Of a DNA stretch of 64,000 bases, positions 44,680 through 54,158 are shown piece after piece. The position numbers and the translations under genes are program-made. Under the pieces are notes generated by a model. That model did no database searches. It saw only the letters and a list, made by a program, of their open reading frames with translations, and was not told where the DNA came from. Position 1 is the first letter of the stretch. The number at the start of each line of letters is the position of its first letter. The stretch covers positions 80,287 to 144,286 of the forward strand of contig PIZR01000007.1 of NCBI GenBank assembly GCA_002835675.1. The letters run 5' to 3'. Source of the stretch: Bacillus sp. BA3 (GTDB lineage: Bacteria; Bacillota; Bacilli; Bacillales; DSM-1321).

Positions 44680-45052
44680 GATATCCTCCTCATCAAATCC
44701 GAACGGATATCACCTATATATGATGAAAATTTTTTGTAGTGCCTGGTCCTTGATAAATTTTTCTATCGTGATGGATACTGTGGGTTTATTAGCCCAGGAG
44801 AAACATGGGAGTTTCGATAAAGTGATTCAAACTTCCACTGGCTCTTCAAAGAGGGGGAATGAGAGCATCTGAATTTACGATTGCAGTCAATTTTAGAACT
44901 AACATAAATACTATTATGATTTGCTCCCGTCCAGCAGCCTGGTTAGAAAATAAATCTGTCTCCTGCCATAAGAAAAGGCAGCTTCAGCAACCTGCCTTAT
45001 TGTAGAGTTGACACAAACTGTGAAGTTAAAAGGAAGTGCGAAAAAACTTAAG
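44680..45052. other. Noncoding stretch with short dispersed repeat copy C
   Basis: No gene recognised. Copy C of the repeat (44961-45002) has CATAAGAAAAGGCAGC, TCAGCAACCT and the AAGGCAG/CTGCCTT hairpin. Confidence 0.4.
44961..45002. repeat. Short dispersed repeat, copy C
   Basis: CCTGCCATAAGAAAAGGCAG followed by CTTCAGCAACCTGCCTTA. Related to the copies at 31511, 42571 and 61751. Confidence 0.5.
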
Positions 45053-45081
45053 TAAAGGGAGTAGTGAGCCGGCTACTCCCT
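45053..45081 (-). terminator. Hairpin downstream of the VOC gene
   Basis: AGGGAGTAG (45056-45064) pairs with CTACTCCCT (45073-45081), 8-nt loop; only three T follow on the minus strand. Confidence 0.6.
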
Positions 45082-45088
45082 AAGAACA

Positions 45089-45472
45089 TTAACCATTACA
45101 AATCATAAGTACATTACCATCTGGGTCTTGAAAGTTAAAATAAGCAAAATTTCCAATACGCTCTATTTCTTTAACAATGGCTATGTTATTACTCTTAATA
45201 AATTGGTAAGCTTCGTCTATATCTTTTGCGTAGAAATTAAATAAGACATTATAGGATGGCTTAAATATAAAATTAGGATCAAACGTATGGTCATCTAAAG
45301 TTAATCCAGTTTCACTTGTTACAGGAATATTGTAAACAGGTGATTCTACAGAGTCATTATTTTGCGAGATGCCAAGGAGATTGCAATACCATTCAACTGA
45401 TTTCTTTAAATCTTTAACATGGATAAAAACATTGTTTATTTTACTATTAATAGGAGAACTGACTATTTTCAT
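45089..45472 (-). CDS. VOC family protein (glyoxalase/bleomycin-resistance fold)
   Basis: A 127-residue protein with two beta-alpha-beta-beta-beta modules. The first has NNVFIHVKDLKKSVEWYCNLLGI; the second has YNVLFNFYAKDIDEAYQFIKSNNI and ends FNFQDPDGNVLMICNG. Metal-ligand candidates are His in FIHV and Asp/Asn in the last motif, so the enzyme site is incomplete by eye and it could be a binding protein. GGTGG lies before ATG 45472. Confidence 0.85.
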   Translation of the reverse strand: MKIVSSPINSKINNVFIHVKDLKKSVEWYCNLLGISQNNDSVESPVYNIPVTSETGLTLDDHTFDPNFIFKPSYNVLFNFYAKDIDEAYQFIKSNNIAIVKEIERIGNFAYFNFQDPDGNVLMICNG

Positions 45473-45598
45473 TGTTTTCCACCTTTCATTGAGCCTTACC
45501 TAAAGAAATTCAACAAGTTTCAAAAAATTCCTTTAGAGGTTCATCATAGTTCGAAAACACTGTGCTTGTAGAACTATCCTGCCCCGTTAGTTCATTAA

Positions 45599-45754
45599 GG
45601 GTACCTCCACATTCCCATCAAGCTAAGATATATTTGTATCCCCATAACGAAAAAATTCTATTTTCTATTGATTGATTTTACAGAAAAAGTAGCTCTTTTT
45701 TCGTTTTGGAGTGTTTAATATTTTTTATCTTTATGGCGATGCGGTGGGGACCCC
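45599..45754. mobile_element. IS231-like deletion derivative (MITE-sized)
   Basis: The left part (AAGCTAAGATATATTTGTATCC, CATAACGAAAAAATTC, ATTTTACAG) corresponds to the left end of the IS at 48440 (AAGCTAAAGTGAATTTGTATC, CATAACGAAAAAAACG, ATTTACAG). The right part (TATGGCGATGCGGTGGGGAC + CCC) is the complement of the IS terminus GGGGTCCCACCGCATGGCCA. So both ends remain and the transposase is gone. Confidence 0.65.
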
Positions 45755-45804
45755 AATAAGAGGCTGTTTCAGACTGAATTTACTATCGGAAATGAAATAT
45801 ATAG

Positions 45805-45841
45805 AAAAAGACCATGACTTTTAAGAATTCATGGTCTTTTT
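45805..45841 (-). terminator. Terminator of the SpoIID-domain gene
   Basis: 13-bp stem AAAAAGACCATGA/TCATGGTCTTTTT with an 11-nt loop and flanking T's. Confidence 0.85.
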
Positions 45842-45887
45842 CAGTGCTCACCAAATTTTGATTACGGCTTTTCACTGATTGATTTCG

Positions 45888-48353
45888 TTATCGGACGTTC
45901 GTTAGGTATTTTGCGTGCACATAACCTGTTCCCTTACCGTACTGAATTTTGTACCAAGAGCTACTCTTATTAATTACGGTAACGATTTGGTTTTTCTTCA
46001 AAGAGCCAAGAACTTTCCCAGATGTGGTTGGTTTGGAACGGACATTCAACTTTGTAGCATTGACCTTACCAGTCATATTCTTCGCTGCCGGTTTGTTTAA
46101 AGTGTAGGAAGTCGTCGTTGTACGTTTGTTCTGGCTTGTATCAATTGCTGTAATGGTAAACGTATACTTTCCGTTCGAAACCTTTGATACATTCCATGAT
46201 GCACTTTGGATACCGGCATTATTTGTAGCATTATTGGTTAGTGTCGCCACGATTTTGTCTTTTGCATCTTTTACTTGAACGGTTACCTTCGCCCTTTCAT
46301 TAATCTCATACTTCAAAGCAACATTACTCGTTTTTGAATCATATGAGGTTTTTATATTATTAATGGAAGGTGCCGTTATATCGGGTTTCGTTAAAGTAAA
46401 TGGAACCGTTGCTGAGCTTTTATTTTGATTGCTGTCGATCGTTGCAATTTCAAATGAGTATTTACCGTTCATAACCTTCGATACATTCCACGATGTCCAT
46501 TGGACACCGGCATTTTTCTCTTCATTAATGATCGGAGTAGCTTCGATTTTTCCTTTTGCGTCTTTTACTTGCACGGTAACCTTTGATTTTTCATTGATCT
46601 CATACTTCAGGAAAACTTTATTTGTTTTTGAGTCATATGAGGTATTTGTATTTTTAATAACTGGAGCCACTGTGTCAGGCTTTGTTAATGAAAATGGAAC
46701 AGATGCTGAACTTGCATTATTACTACTATCAATCGCTCTAATTTCAAAGGTGTATGAACCGTTACTTACCTCTGATGCATCCCAAATGGCTAATTGCGAT
46801 CCTGACGGCTTTTGATCCCCTTTGACAAGAGAAGCGATGATTTGCTCTTTTTCATCCTTAACTTCCACTGTCACATTCGCTTTTTCACTTGTATCAAAGG
46901 TTATTTTGACTTGGTTTGTTTTAGAATCGTAATGGGTTTTTAAACTATTAATCATTGGTGCTGTTTCATCTTTAGGTGCGGGTGCGGGATCCGGAGCTGG
47001 TGTTGGAATTGGCGTTGGAATGATAGGTGCCGGTTCTGGCTTGACTGGTTCTACTTCTTCAGGCTCGGGCTTATAAGCTTGTTTTAAGCTTGTCCCTTCA
47101 TAATAGAAAGCAAGAATCTCGCGATACGTATTTCCCTTTTCGCCAGCCTTTTTCGCGCCATACTGACTTAGTCCGACACCATGGCCGTATCCCTTGCCTG
47201 AAACGTTAATCGCATCCCTTGCTGTATCCACTTTGTCTACTAAAAAGCTTTTCATGATGCTCAGACCGATAATGTCTCTAATTTTCGAAGCCGATACATC
47301 TTCTAATATTACACTTTGCTGTAACGCTTTCCCTTTTTCTTTCACCATAAATTCAATCTTTATACTTCCTTTACTCACCCTGCTGCCACTTGTTAGTGCG
47401 TGAAGGGATAGGTGAGGGACAGCCGTTATTTTAATGTCTTTGCCGGTATATCCATTTTTCTGTAGCCATGCTCTTATATTAGAAATTACTGGTGTTTGTT
47501 CAACTTCCTTGGTATTAGCCCACCATGTATCTGCTTTTGTCAAATCTAAATTTGTAAGGTCTATTTGTTGCTTTTTTACACTAAAACTCCACACAGTTTG
47601 CGGATCATATGGATCGTCTTTGACCATTAAATATGGTAACTCTGTACCAATCCAAACATTATTGTTGGACTCGGTTTTCCCTCCATTGCTAGAGGAAAAA
47701 AGAGCATCTGAACCTATATGTTGTTTTTCACCATAACCGATGACCTGACCTTCTGTTGCTTTAACAGCTTTTGTTGAGTTTTCGTGCCAAGTGTAGCCAC
47801 CGTATACCTGGTAACTCATTGTGTCGTCGGGCGTTCTGTTGATGTAGCTCATCGCATAGGTTCTTGCCGCAACAGCCTGTGCCTTTAAGGCTTCCTGATT
47901 CCATAAAGCCGGCATTTCAGCTGGAACAACCCCTTTTAAATAATCTTCAAGACCAATTGAGTTATATGGACGGATGAATTTTCTATCTTCCATAATAAAA
48001 CGTAAATTACCTAAGTATGTACGCCCATTAATCGAAAGTGGACCGTTCCCTGTTTCAGGTTTCACTTCAATCTCAGAAGCTTTGCCTATCTCTTTTGAAT
48101 CTGTCAGAACAACAATGTCCGTACCGCTGACCCTCAACGTATACTTCTTGTTCGATTCTAGTTTTACATTTGCTAGATTCGTAGTGTACGTGACTTCCGG
48201 TTCGACAGTAATCTCGGATTTATTACCAAGATAGCCTTTTAATTTAACCTTAATGATCGGATCGGCTGCCGCCTTAACAGACATTTCTGGAAGTAAAGAT
48301 AGCATGAGAACGAGTGTAACAAACATCCATATTCCATTCCGTACCTTTTTCAT
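45888..48353 (-). CDS. Secreted SpoIID/LytB-domain protein with FlgD-like Ig repeats and SH3
   Basis: An 821-residue exported protein. The signal peptide is about 1-29 (GIWMFVTLVLMLSLLPEMSV). The SpoIID/LytB domain is about 100-430 with YLKGVVPAEMPALWNQEALKAQAVAARTYAM, and the catalytic-type motif GKGYGHGVGLSQYGAKKAGEKG near 390-410. A proline-rich linker (about 435-465) is followed by three similar Ig-like units of about 90 residues (each ending KYSFEIxxIDSxxNKSS-like) and a C-terminal SH3b wall-binding domain (about 755-821, KLNVRSKPTTSGKVLGSL). Members act as glycan transglycosylases or amidase enhancers. It lies between two IS231-like relics. Confidence 0.88.
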   Translation of the reverse strand: MKKVRNGIWMFVTLVLMLSLLPEMSVKAAADPIIKVKLKGYLGNKSEITVEPEVTYTTNLANVKLESNKKYTLRVSGTDIVVLTDSKEIGKASEIEVKPETGNGPLSINGRTYLGNLRFIMEDRKFIRPYNSIGLEDYLKGVVPAEMPALWNQEALKAQAVAARTYAMSYINRTPDDTMSYQVYGGYTWHENSTKAVKATEGQVIGYGEKQHIGSDALFSSSNGGKTESNNNVWIGTELPYLMVKDDPYDPQTVWSFSVKKQQIDLTNLDLTKADTWWANTKEVEQTPVISNIRAWLQKNGYTGKDIKITAVPHLSLHALTSGSRVSKGSIKIEFMVKEKGKALQQSVILEDVSASKIRDIIGLSIMKSFLVDKVDTARDAINVSGKGYGHGVGLSQYGAKKAGEKGNTYREILAFYYEGTSLKQAYKPEPEEVEPVKPEPAPIIPTPIPTPAPDPAPAPKDETAPMINSLKTHYDSKTNQVKITFDTSEKANVTVEVKDEKEQIIASLVKGDQKPSGSQLAIWDASEVSNGSYTFEIRAIDSSNNASSASVPFSLTKPDTVAPVIKNTNTSYDSKTNKVFLKYEINEKSKVTVQVKDAKGKIEATPIINEEKNAGVQWTSWNVSKVMNGKYSFEIATIDSNQNKSSATVPFTLTKPDITAPSINNIKTSYDSKTSNVALKYEINERAKVTVQVKDAKDKIVATLTNNATNNAGIQSASWNVSKVSNGKYTFTITAIDTSQNKRTTTTSYTLNKPAAKNMTGKVNATKLNVRSKPTTSGKVLGSLKKNQIVTVINKSSSWYKIQYGKGTGYVHAKYLTNVR

Positions 48354-48439
48354 TGAAAAACCTCCTCATAATTTGGAAAATTATTAAAATAATAGTATAT
48401 CATCCATAATGAGACATTAGTCGATATTTTACTATTTTA

Positions 48440-49936
48440 GGGGTCCCACCGCATGGCCATTAAGCTAAAGTGAATTTGTATCATCATAACGAAAAAAACG
48501 CTATTCTATTTGTAGAAATTTACAGGAAGGATGGCGTTTTCTATGAGTTTTTCTGTTTTAGACGAAATGAATTACTTTTCTCAAGAACTTCAAAACTACT
48601 TATCTCCGTCTTCTCTACAACAATTAGCTAAAGAAGTTGGTTTTGTTCAACGTAAAAGTAAATATCAAGCACAAGAATTAATTGCTTTATGTGTATGGCT
48701 TAGTCAACAGGTCGCGAGTACGCCACTCGCACAATTGTGTAGCCATCTCGTAGCATCTACAGGTGTCCTCATGAGCCCCAAAGTGCTTAATCAACGATTT
48801 AATGGTTCAGCCGTACAGTTTCTTCAACAAGTTCTAGCTAATCTTCTCACTCTAAGAATTCATTCAACACAAGAAATACTTCACCCCTACTCCACGACTT
48901 TTAAACGTATTCGTATCCTAGATTCTACAACATTTCAACTTCCAGATAAGTTTGCCTCACATTATCAAGTTTCTGACGGAAGCAGCCATACAGCAGGTGT
49001 TAAAATCCAACTTGAATATGAATTATTGAGTGGGAAGTTCCTTCACGTTTATGTAGGAGAAGGGAGAGAAAATGATAAAAACTTCGGTTCAACGAGTCTA
49101 CAAATCATTCAACCGAAAGACTTATACATAAGGGATTTAGGGTATTTCGACTTACATGACTTACAGAAAATAAATGATGAAGGTGCTTACTATGTCTTAC
49201 GTTTGAAGTTAAATTCTCGTATCTATCGTAAGAACGATAAACCAGAGTTTTTTCGAAATGGGACTGTGAAGAAAGGTACTCTCTTTATTCAGTTAGACAC
49301 GGAAGAGCTTATGAATCAATTACGACCTGGACAAACACTCGAAATTTCAGTAGCATACATTGGCCTGTATCAAAAACTACCCGCCCGAGTGGTTATTCAT
49401 CGACTAACTGAGGCACAAAAAGAGAAAAGATTGAAAGAACAAGCAAAAAAAGAATAGAAGAAGGGCATTACCTATAAAGACCGAAGCAAACGATTAAGTG
49501 GAATGAACGTATATATTACAAATCTTCCTTTAGAAGACGTTCCAACGGAACATATCCATGACCTGTATTCGTTACGTTGGCAGATTGAAATTCTATTTAA
49601 GAACTGGAAATCTTTCTTTCAAATTGACAAGTGCAAAGAGATCAAAAGGGAACGCTTAGAGTGTCACTTATATGGGCAACTGATTAGCATTTTACTCTGT
49701 TCCTCTACCATGTTTAAAATGCGTCAGTTACTTTTAGACATAGAAGGAGTTAAGTGAATATAAATCTATCTATATGATAAAAGACTATTATTTATTGTTT
49801 TATCAAGGATTACAAAAGGACACCCAAGAACTATCAAAGACTTTTCTCCATCTGTTTTACCTTTTGGAGAAAAACGGACGGAAATGTCATCGTTATAACA
49901 AGAAAACGGTCTTTGATATCTTAGGTTGTCTATGAT
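48440..49936 (+). mobile_element. Defective IS231-like (IS4-family) element
   Basis: The left terminus is GGGGTCCCACCGCATGGCCA (48440-48459), about 90 bp before a transposase frame. No matching right terminus is found up to 50133, so the right end is lost. Mutations in the transposase and the missing end make it immobile. Confidence 0.75.
48531..49935 (+). pseudogene. IS4-family (IS231-like) transposase, interrupted
   Basis: The frame to 49457 contains the DDE catalytic start RIRILDSTTFQLPD and YIRDLGYFDLHDLQ. An in-frame TAG at 49455-49457 follows KEQAKKE, and the same frame then continues with [35 protein letters not shown] (the YREK-type region with the catalytic Glu). A shift near 49755 leads to LLFYQGLQKDTQELSKTF and a stop at 49935. 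One nonsense codon and one frameshift separate otherwise complete parts. Confidence 0.88.
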
Positions 49937-50034
49937 TATTCGATGTCACAAAAACTCAAAGTTGCCTAATACTTTTTAAGAAACCTATTTGGAAGCCGTT
50001 TTAATAAATTCAGCCATAAATATTGTCCAATTTA

Positions 50035-50063
50035 AAAAGGATTGCCAGTGGCAACCCTTTTTT
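50035..50063 (-). terminator. Terminator of the PfpI-like gene
   Basis: AAAAGG-A-TTGCC hairpin with GGCAA-C-CCTTTT (50035-50063), with flanking A5 and T6. Confidence 0.7.
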
Positions 50064-50133
50064 CTCAATATTAGTATTCTCACCCATATTAGCTTGAAAA
50101 TAAGGAGGAAATGTTTCAGCCCTTTTGACTTAT

Positions 50134-50705
50134 TTAAACAGAAGCTTCTTTTTTAACATTTAGCAATTTAAAGAATTCTTTCATAAAACCTGGGAGATCT
50201 GGCCAAGCATGCCCTGACACGATATTGCCATCAACATGAAGCATTTTTTCCACGTATGTAGCTCCTGCAGCTTCTATTTCGGGTCTACATGCGTTATAAG
50301 CTGTCATCTCCCTGCCCTTTATATATTCTCTTATCGTTGTTAATACCAGTTGTCCGTGACAGATAACTCCAAGTGGTTTATTTTCTTTTAAAAAATGGGC
50401 GGTTATATCTTGTACTTTTTTATTCATACGAATATATTCAGGAGCACGGCCCCCAGGAATAATAAGTGCGTCATAATCAGTAGGTTCAATCTCTTCAACC
50501 GAGGCATGAGATTCAATTTTATATCCCCATTTTTCTGTAAACGTTTCCATTTCAGGCAAAAAATCATGAACAACTGTCTGGAGACTTTTTTCACAGGTGA
50601 GGCAATTGTGCAATTAATATTTTCTTCGATACATCTATAATATGGATAAAATACTTCCAATGCCTCTACAGCGTCACCAGTTATAATAAGAACGTTTTTA
50701 CTCAT
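50134..50705 (-). pseudogene. DJ-1/PfpI-family protein, frameshifted at an A6 run
   Basis: The start MSKNVLIITGDAVEALEVFYPYY (from 50705) runs in one frame to CTIASPVKK. The rest, beginning SLQTVVHDFLPEMETF, continues in another frame with YDALIIPGGRAPEYIR, the nucleophile elbow GVICHGQLVL (Cys) and a normal end. The switch is at a run of six A (minus strand) near 50587. One base would restore a complete protein of about 190 residues of the DJ-1/PfpI superfamily (proteases, chaperones, glyoxalase III). It could be a real mutation, slippage or a sequence error. Confidence 0.8.
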
Positions 50706-50760
50706 TTTTCATCACATTCCTTTTCTGAAATTTTTTAAAATTCCCTTAGCATACTTAAAA

Positions 50761-51561
50761 TTATATTTTCGTCAATGTACTTTCATCAGCAGAAGGCAAA
50801 TTATATCGATCCTCTAATAAACCGCGACAATAATGAGCATTAAACTCCATATTCATTCGTGACCCTTTAGCACCTCGCAGATAATCAGCAAACCCTTCTT
50901 CAGTTATCTCTTTATCTTCAGGAGTCGTTATGGCTAATTGATTTAAGTAATTCGACGTTTTTTTCTTTTCTAGGTATTTTTCCCTAAGTAACTTCCCTTC
51001 TACAGATAAAGGTAGTTCATATAGCTCTTGGATAGATAAATTGAGGATTTCTTTCTTTGACATCCCATTTTGAAGTAAATATCTTATAAGTTTCTCTTGC
51101 CTTGCATAGAAAGCTTTTATCTGGAAAGTCTTACGTAATTCATCAAGATCTCCATCAGATAAATTACTAAAGGATTCGCTAAAGGATTTACCTGAAGTTG
51201 CTCCTTGGTTGATTTCATCCGAAGCACAGTGATCTAATAAAGTTACTTTAACTTCATTTACCCAGTCTAATTCAGCCACATACTTCAGTATATCTTCGGC
51301 CATGATATATGCGAAGTTAGGTGAACACCAGTAAGTTGGTAATCGAAAAACTACTTCGACATCGTTTTCTTTTATTACCGTGTGATCGATAAATCCTAAT
51401 TCAGTTAAAGGCTGGTCTAATTCTGGATCATAAACTTTGATTTGTTTTGAACATTTCCATGGGTACCTCCTCTCTTTATAAGTTTTGTTAACGCAACAGC
51501 ATACAAAAGGCACTGTTACATGAAAATTAATCACTTCATGTAACAGTACCTTTTGTTCCAA
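50761..51561 (-). CDS. DUF59/MIP18-type metal-sulfur cluster assembly protein, 5' end doubtful
   Basis: The core begins near KQIKVYDPELDQPLTELGFI and continues VVFRLPTYWCSPNFAYIMAEDI, typical of DUF59 proteins (PaaD/SufT-like) that help insert metal clusters and that in some bacteria accompany monooxygenase operons. The C-terminal 150 residues (FYARQEKLIRYLLQNGMSKKE...) are helical and not recognised. The open frame runs up to 51561 through a hairpin, which is unlikely. A strong AGGAGG with ATG at 51460 lies out of frame by one or two bases, so a 5' frameshift is suspected. Confidence 0.6.
   Translation of the reverse strand: MEQKVLLHEVINFHVTVPFVCCCVNKTYKERRYPWKCSKQIKVYDPELDQPLTELGFIDHTVIKENDVEVVFRLPTYWCSPNFAYIMAEDILKYVAELDWVNEVKVTLLDHCASDEINQGATSGKSFSESFSNLSDGDLDELRKTFQIKAFYARQEKLIRYLLQNGMSKKEILNLSIQELYELPLSVEGKLLREKYLEKKKTSNYLNQLAITTPEDKEITEEGFADYLRGAKGSRMNMEFNAHYCRGLLEDRYNLPSADESTLTKI
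51503..51556. other. Long hairpin upstream of the DUF59 gene
   Basis: 51503-51524 pairs with 51535-51556 over 22 positions with one mismatch, flanked by ACAAAAGG/CCTTTTGT. It may terminate upstream transcription or be a palindromic repeat. From 51557 to 51860 I see no gene. Confidence 0.6.
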
Positions 51562-51862
51562 GCCCTTTTATTAAGATTCATCTATTTTCATTTCATTATA
51601 GAAGTTAATTATGGAGATACTGATTTATTTAAAGATCTGTCACCATTGACAGACTTTTGATGTTCTCATGAGTTTTTTTCATGCTTGTTATAGCCTTCCC
51701 TTAACTTACAATTGCTAAAATTAAATAAATATACCAATTACTGGGTCTTTGTATAATATTCCTAAAAACGAAAAGGTTTTCCCCTCTGAGTAGACACTCC
51801 TTCATTAAGCAAACCGTACACCACCATGGCTAGAGATTTGCACCAATGCCGGGTGCATGTGA

Positions 51863-51909
51863 AAAAGCCAAGGTCAGCGACTATAGAAAAATCGCTAACC
51901 TTGGCTTTT
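51863..51909. terminator. Hairpin downstream of hxlR copy 1
   Basis: AAAAGCCAAGGT pairs with ACCTTGGCTTTT, and internal AGCGA pairs with TCGCT. It lies about 115 bp beyond the hxlR stop; T-rich ends on both strands. Confidence 0.6.
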
Positions 51910-52022
51910 AATAACTGATTATTAAATGTTGTGCTTTTCTCTACCTTAATTTGATACGTGACCATATCAAGGTAAAGAAAAAGGAGAAAACATCTTTGAA
52001 TAAGAAAGAGGGGATAGTTTTT

Positions 52023-52388
52023 CTACTTGATATCCTCTTTTCTTTTTACTTGGCCCCCAACGACATTCTCCATATAATTTTTACCCCAATTATACATCGA
52101 ATCAAGAATCGGCATCAGGCTTTCTCCTTGTTCTGTCAGAGAGTATTCCACTTTGGGAGGTACAATTGGATAGACTTCGCGATGAACAATAAGATCTTCT
52201 TCCAGCTCTCGAAGCTGGTTAACGAGCATTCTTTGAGTGATGCCCGGCATAAGAGCCTTCAGTTCACCAAAACGCTTGGTCCCCTGCTTGCCTAGGTGCC
52301 ATAAAACAAGCATCTTCCATTTCCCCCCAATAACAGAAAGGGTCAATTCTTTCTCACAATTGAATGTTTTATTCTGTAGCCTTGTCAT
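52023..52388 (-). CDS. hxlR: HxlR-family regulator, copy 1
   Basis: Winged-helix regulator of 121 residues. HxlR is the formaldehyde-responsive activator of hxlAB in B. subtilis. Motifs: [55 protein letters not shown] and [23 protein letters not shown]. Cys10 is the conserved N-terminal cysteine of this family. Divergent from hxlA copy 1 across a shared operator. Close paralogue of 57882-58247. Confidence 0.92.
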   Translation of the reverse strand: MTRLQNKTFNCEKELTLSVIGGKWKMLVLWHLGKQGTKRFGELKALMPGITQRMLVNQLRELEEDLIVHREVYPIVPPKVEYSLTEQGESLMPILDSMYNWGKNYMENVVGGQVKRKEDIK

Positions 52389-52419
52389 TCAAATCAACTC
52401 CAAATATAAATCCTAAATC

Positions 52420-52445
52420 ACATAGTATACTTTTTAACACTATGT
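52420..52445. promoter_or_regulatory. HxlR-type operator, copy 1
   Basis: ACATAGT (52420-52426) and ACTATGT (52439-52445) form an inverted repeat. Together with the following TAAAGTGCGTACTT the block is nearly identical to that at 58287-58335, in the same place between hxlR and hxlA. Confidence 0.75.
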
Positions 52446-52596
52446 AAAATTAAAGTGCGTACTTACTAAAATATTATACTTAGTATACGATACATTGTAC
52501 AGTCGATATGAATTTCTTGCTGCGCAATGATTGATTGCCAGAGGGACATACTTACTGTGCAACAAACTAAAACATACTATTAGGAGTGAAGGATAA

Positions 52597-53229
52597 ATGG
52601 AATTACAATTGGCACTGGATTTAGTAAACATTCAAGAAGGTATTGAATTGGTTAAACAAGTGGAGGAATATGTTGATATCGTAGAAATCGGTACACCTGT
52701 GGTTATTAATGAAGGGCTTAGGGCTGTTAAAGAAATGAAAGAAGCTTTCCCTTCTTTAAAAGTATTAGCTGACCTAAAAATTATGGATGCAGCCGGTTAT
52801 GAAGTGATGAAGGCATCTGAAGCTGGCGCTGATATCATCACGATTCTTGGTGCAGCTGAAGATATGTCCATCAAAGGGGCTGTTGAAGAAGCCAGAAAAC
52901 AAGGCAAAAAAATCCTTGTTGATATGATCGCTGTGAAAGATCTTGAAACTCGTGCTAAAGAAGTGGATGCATTTGGCGTCGACTACATCTGTGTGCACAC
53001 TGGCTACGATCTTCAAGCTGTTGGAAAAAATTCTTTTGAGGACCTTCAAACCATTAAACGTGTTGTAAAAAATGCAAAAACTGCTGTAGCAGGCGGCATA
53101 AAATTAGATACACTTCCGGAAGTCATTAAAGCACAACCTGACCTTGTTATTGTTGGTGGAGGTATCACTGGACAAGCTGATATTAAAGGGACAGCTGCCC
53201 AAATACAAAAATTAGTAAAACAAGGCTAA
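52597..53229 (+). CDS. hxlA: 3-hexulose-6-phosphate synthase, copy 1
   Basis: Condenses formaldehyde with ribulose 5-phosphate (ribulose monophosphate pathway), giving a cytoplasmic route of formaldehyde detoxification. A 210-residue TIM barrel of the orotidine decarboxylase superfamily: MELQLALDLVN (substrate Asp), VLADLKIMDAAGYEV (D-x-K-x-x-D), GVDYICVHTGYD and VIVGGGITGQ (phosphate site). AGGAGTG lies before ATG 52597. It is followed 8 bp later by a broken hxlB, so the product may depend on the second locus for isomerisation. Confidence 0.94.
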   Translation: MELQLALDLVNIQEGIELVKQVEEYVDIVEIGTPVVINEGLRAVKEMKEAFPSLKVLADLKIMDAAGYEVMKASEAGADIITILGAAEDMSIKGAVEEARKQGKKILVDMIAVKDLETRAKEVDAFGVDYICVHTGYDLQAVGKNSFEDLQTIKRVVKNAKTAVAGGIKLDTLPEVIKAQPDLVIVGGGITGQADIKGTAAQIQKLVKQG

Positions 53230-53237
53230 TATCCATC

Positions 53238-53421
53238 ATGCAGACTTTTCAATATTTAGCTGAATTCATAAAAGCGCTAAATCGTTCAGTAGACTTAATA
53301 GCTGATGAAGAAGCTGAAAAACTGGTTAATGGGATTCTTGAATCAAAGAAAGTTTTTGTAGCGGGTGCAGGAATCCGGGCTTATGGGTAAATCCTTTGCC
53401 ATGCGAATGATGCACATGGGA
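53238..53421 (+). pseudogene. hxlB: 6-phospho-3-hexuloisomerase, broken copy
   Basis: The start MQTFQYLAEFIKALNRSVDL to ESKKVFVAGAG aligns with the intact protein at 59133. A loss of two bases in the GAGRSG motif (near 53367) shifts the frame. The remaining codons match KSFAMRMMHMG until 53421, where homology ends. About two thirds of the gene is absent. Confidence 0.9.
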
Positions 53422-53554
53422 TAGTAGCTTGGTTTATGCCTAAAAAATTTTTAAAGTCTTCAGGTAACTGCATAACACTAGCTCCTTTTTATTTTTTTCA
53501 AAGGGGTACCACCAGCAAAACGCAAATTTACAACGTTAAGGAAATACCAATATT
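53422..53554. other. Junction segment after the broken hxlB
   Basis: On the minus strand AAAAGGAGCTAGTGTT precedes an ATG and a short frame MQLPEDFKNFLGI that runs into the hxlB junction, likely the N-terminal stub of another truncated gene. The 17-mer GGGGTACCACCAGCAAA (near 53506) recurs with one mismatch near 17211. Confidence 0.35.
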
Positions 53555-53599
53555 AAAAAGCCCAATTTCTCAGCATTTAATTGAGAAATTGGGCTTTTT
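53555..53599. terminator. Strong bidirectional terminator
   Basis: 18-bp stem (53555-53572 with 53582-53599) with A and T runs on both sides, downstream of the OsmC gene (minus) and of the hxl remnant (plus). Confidence 0.88.
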
Positions 53600-53671
53600 T
53601 CCATACTGTAGATAATGCCTCCATTGTGGAAGATCGATAAATTTGAACAAAAAAGCTTTGGGTGAATCGTA

Positions 53672-54106
53672 TCATTTCACAGAAACTTTACCTTGAACTT
53701 CAATTTTAACATCTGCTTTTTTCAATATATTTCCGACATCGCACCCTTTATCTGCTGCTTCTGTCGCTCTTTGTGCAGATTGAATTTGTTCTTCTGTCGC
53801 GCCAGCAGATAAAACGATGTGAGGATAATGGATAATTTTAAACTCATTATCAGATATACTTGCCTCAGAGTTCACTGTAAGTTCCGCCACAGGAAGTTTT
53901 CTGCTTTCAAGCACAAATGTCAGTGTTGCTGCATAACAAGTTGTTACAGAAGCAACGAGAACCTCTTTTGGATTTGCTCCGTTACCACTACCTCCTAATG
54001 ATGTTGGAATAGCGATTTTTGTATCAAGATACTCCGCTTTAAGGGTTCCATTCCCTGTTACCCCACCATCCCAAATTGCATTCACATTTATTTTCATATC
54101 AGCCAA
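53672..54106 (-). CDS. OsmC family peroxiredoxin-like protein
   Basis: Thiol-dependent peroxidase of about 144 residues, OsmC/Ohr superfamily, acting on organic hydroperoxides. Two redox cysteines are visible: VASVTTCYAATLTFVLESR and AADKGCDVGNILKK, with a glycine-rich segment SLGGSGNGANPKEVL. The start is TTG 54106, because AAGGAG lies 8 nt upstream; the GTG at 54115 overlaps that site. It is a separate unit between the hxl copies. Confidence 0.88.
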   Translation of the reverse strand: MADMKINVNAIWDGGVTGNGTLKAEYLDTKIAIPTSLGGSGNGANPKEVLVASVTTCYAATLTFVLESRKLPVAELTVNSEASISDNEFKIIHYPHIVLSAGATEEQIQSAQRATEAADKGCDVGNILKKADVKIEVQGKVSVK

Positions 54107-54158
54107 AATTAACACTCCTTCAATATATTAATTGCATATATATCTTGCCTATTCACGT

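Noticed and set aside
51762..51965. Open frame of 67 codons on the minus strand
   Set aside because: It spans a strong hairpin (51863-51909) and has no conserved motif; most likely noncoding.
17205..53522. 17-base near-match GGGGTRCCACCAGCAAA at about 17211 and 53506
   Set aside because: Only two copies with no shared flanks; not enough to define an element.
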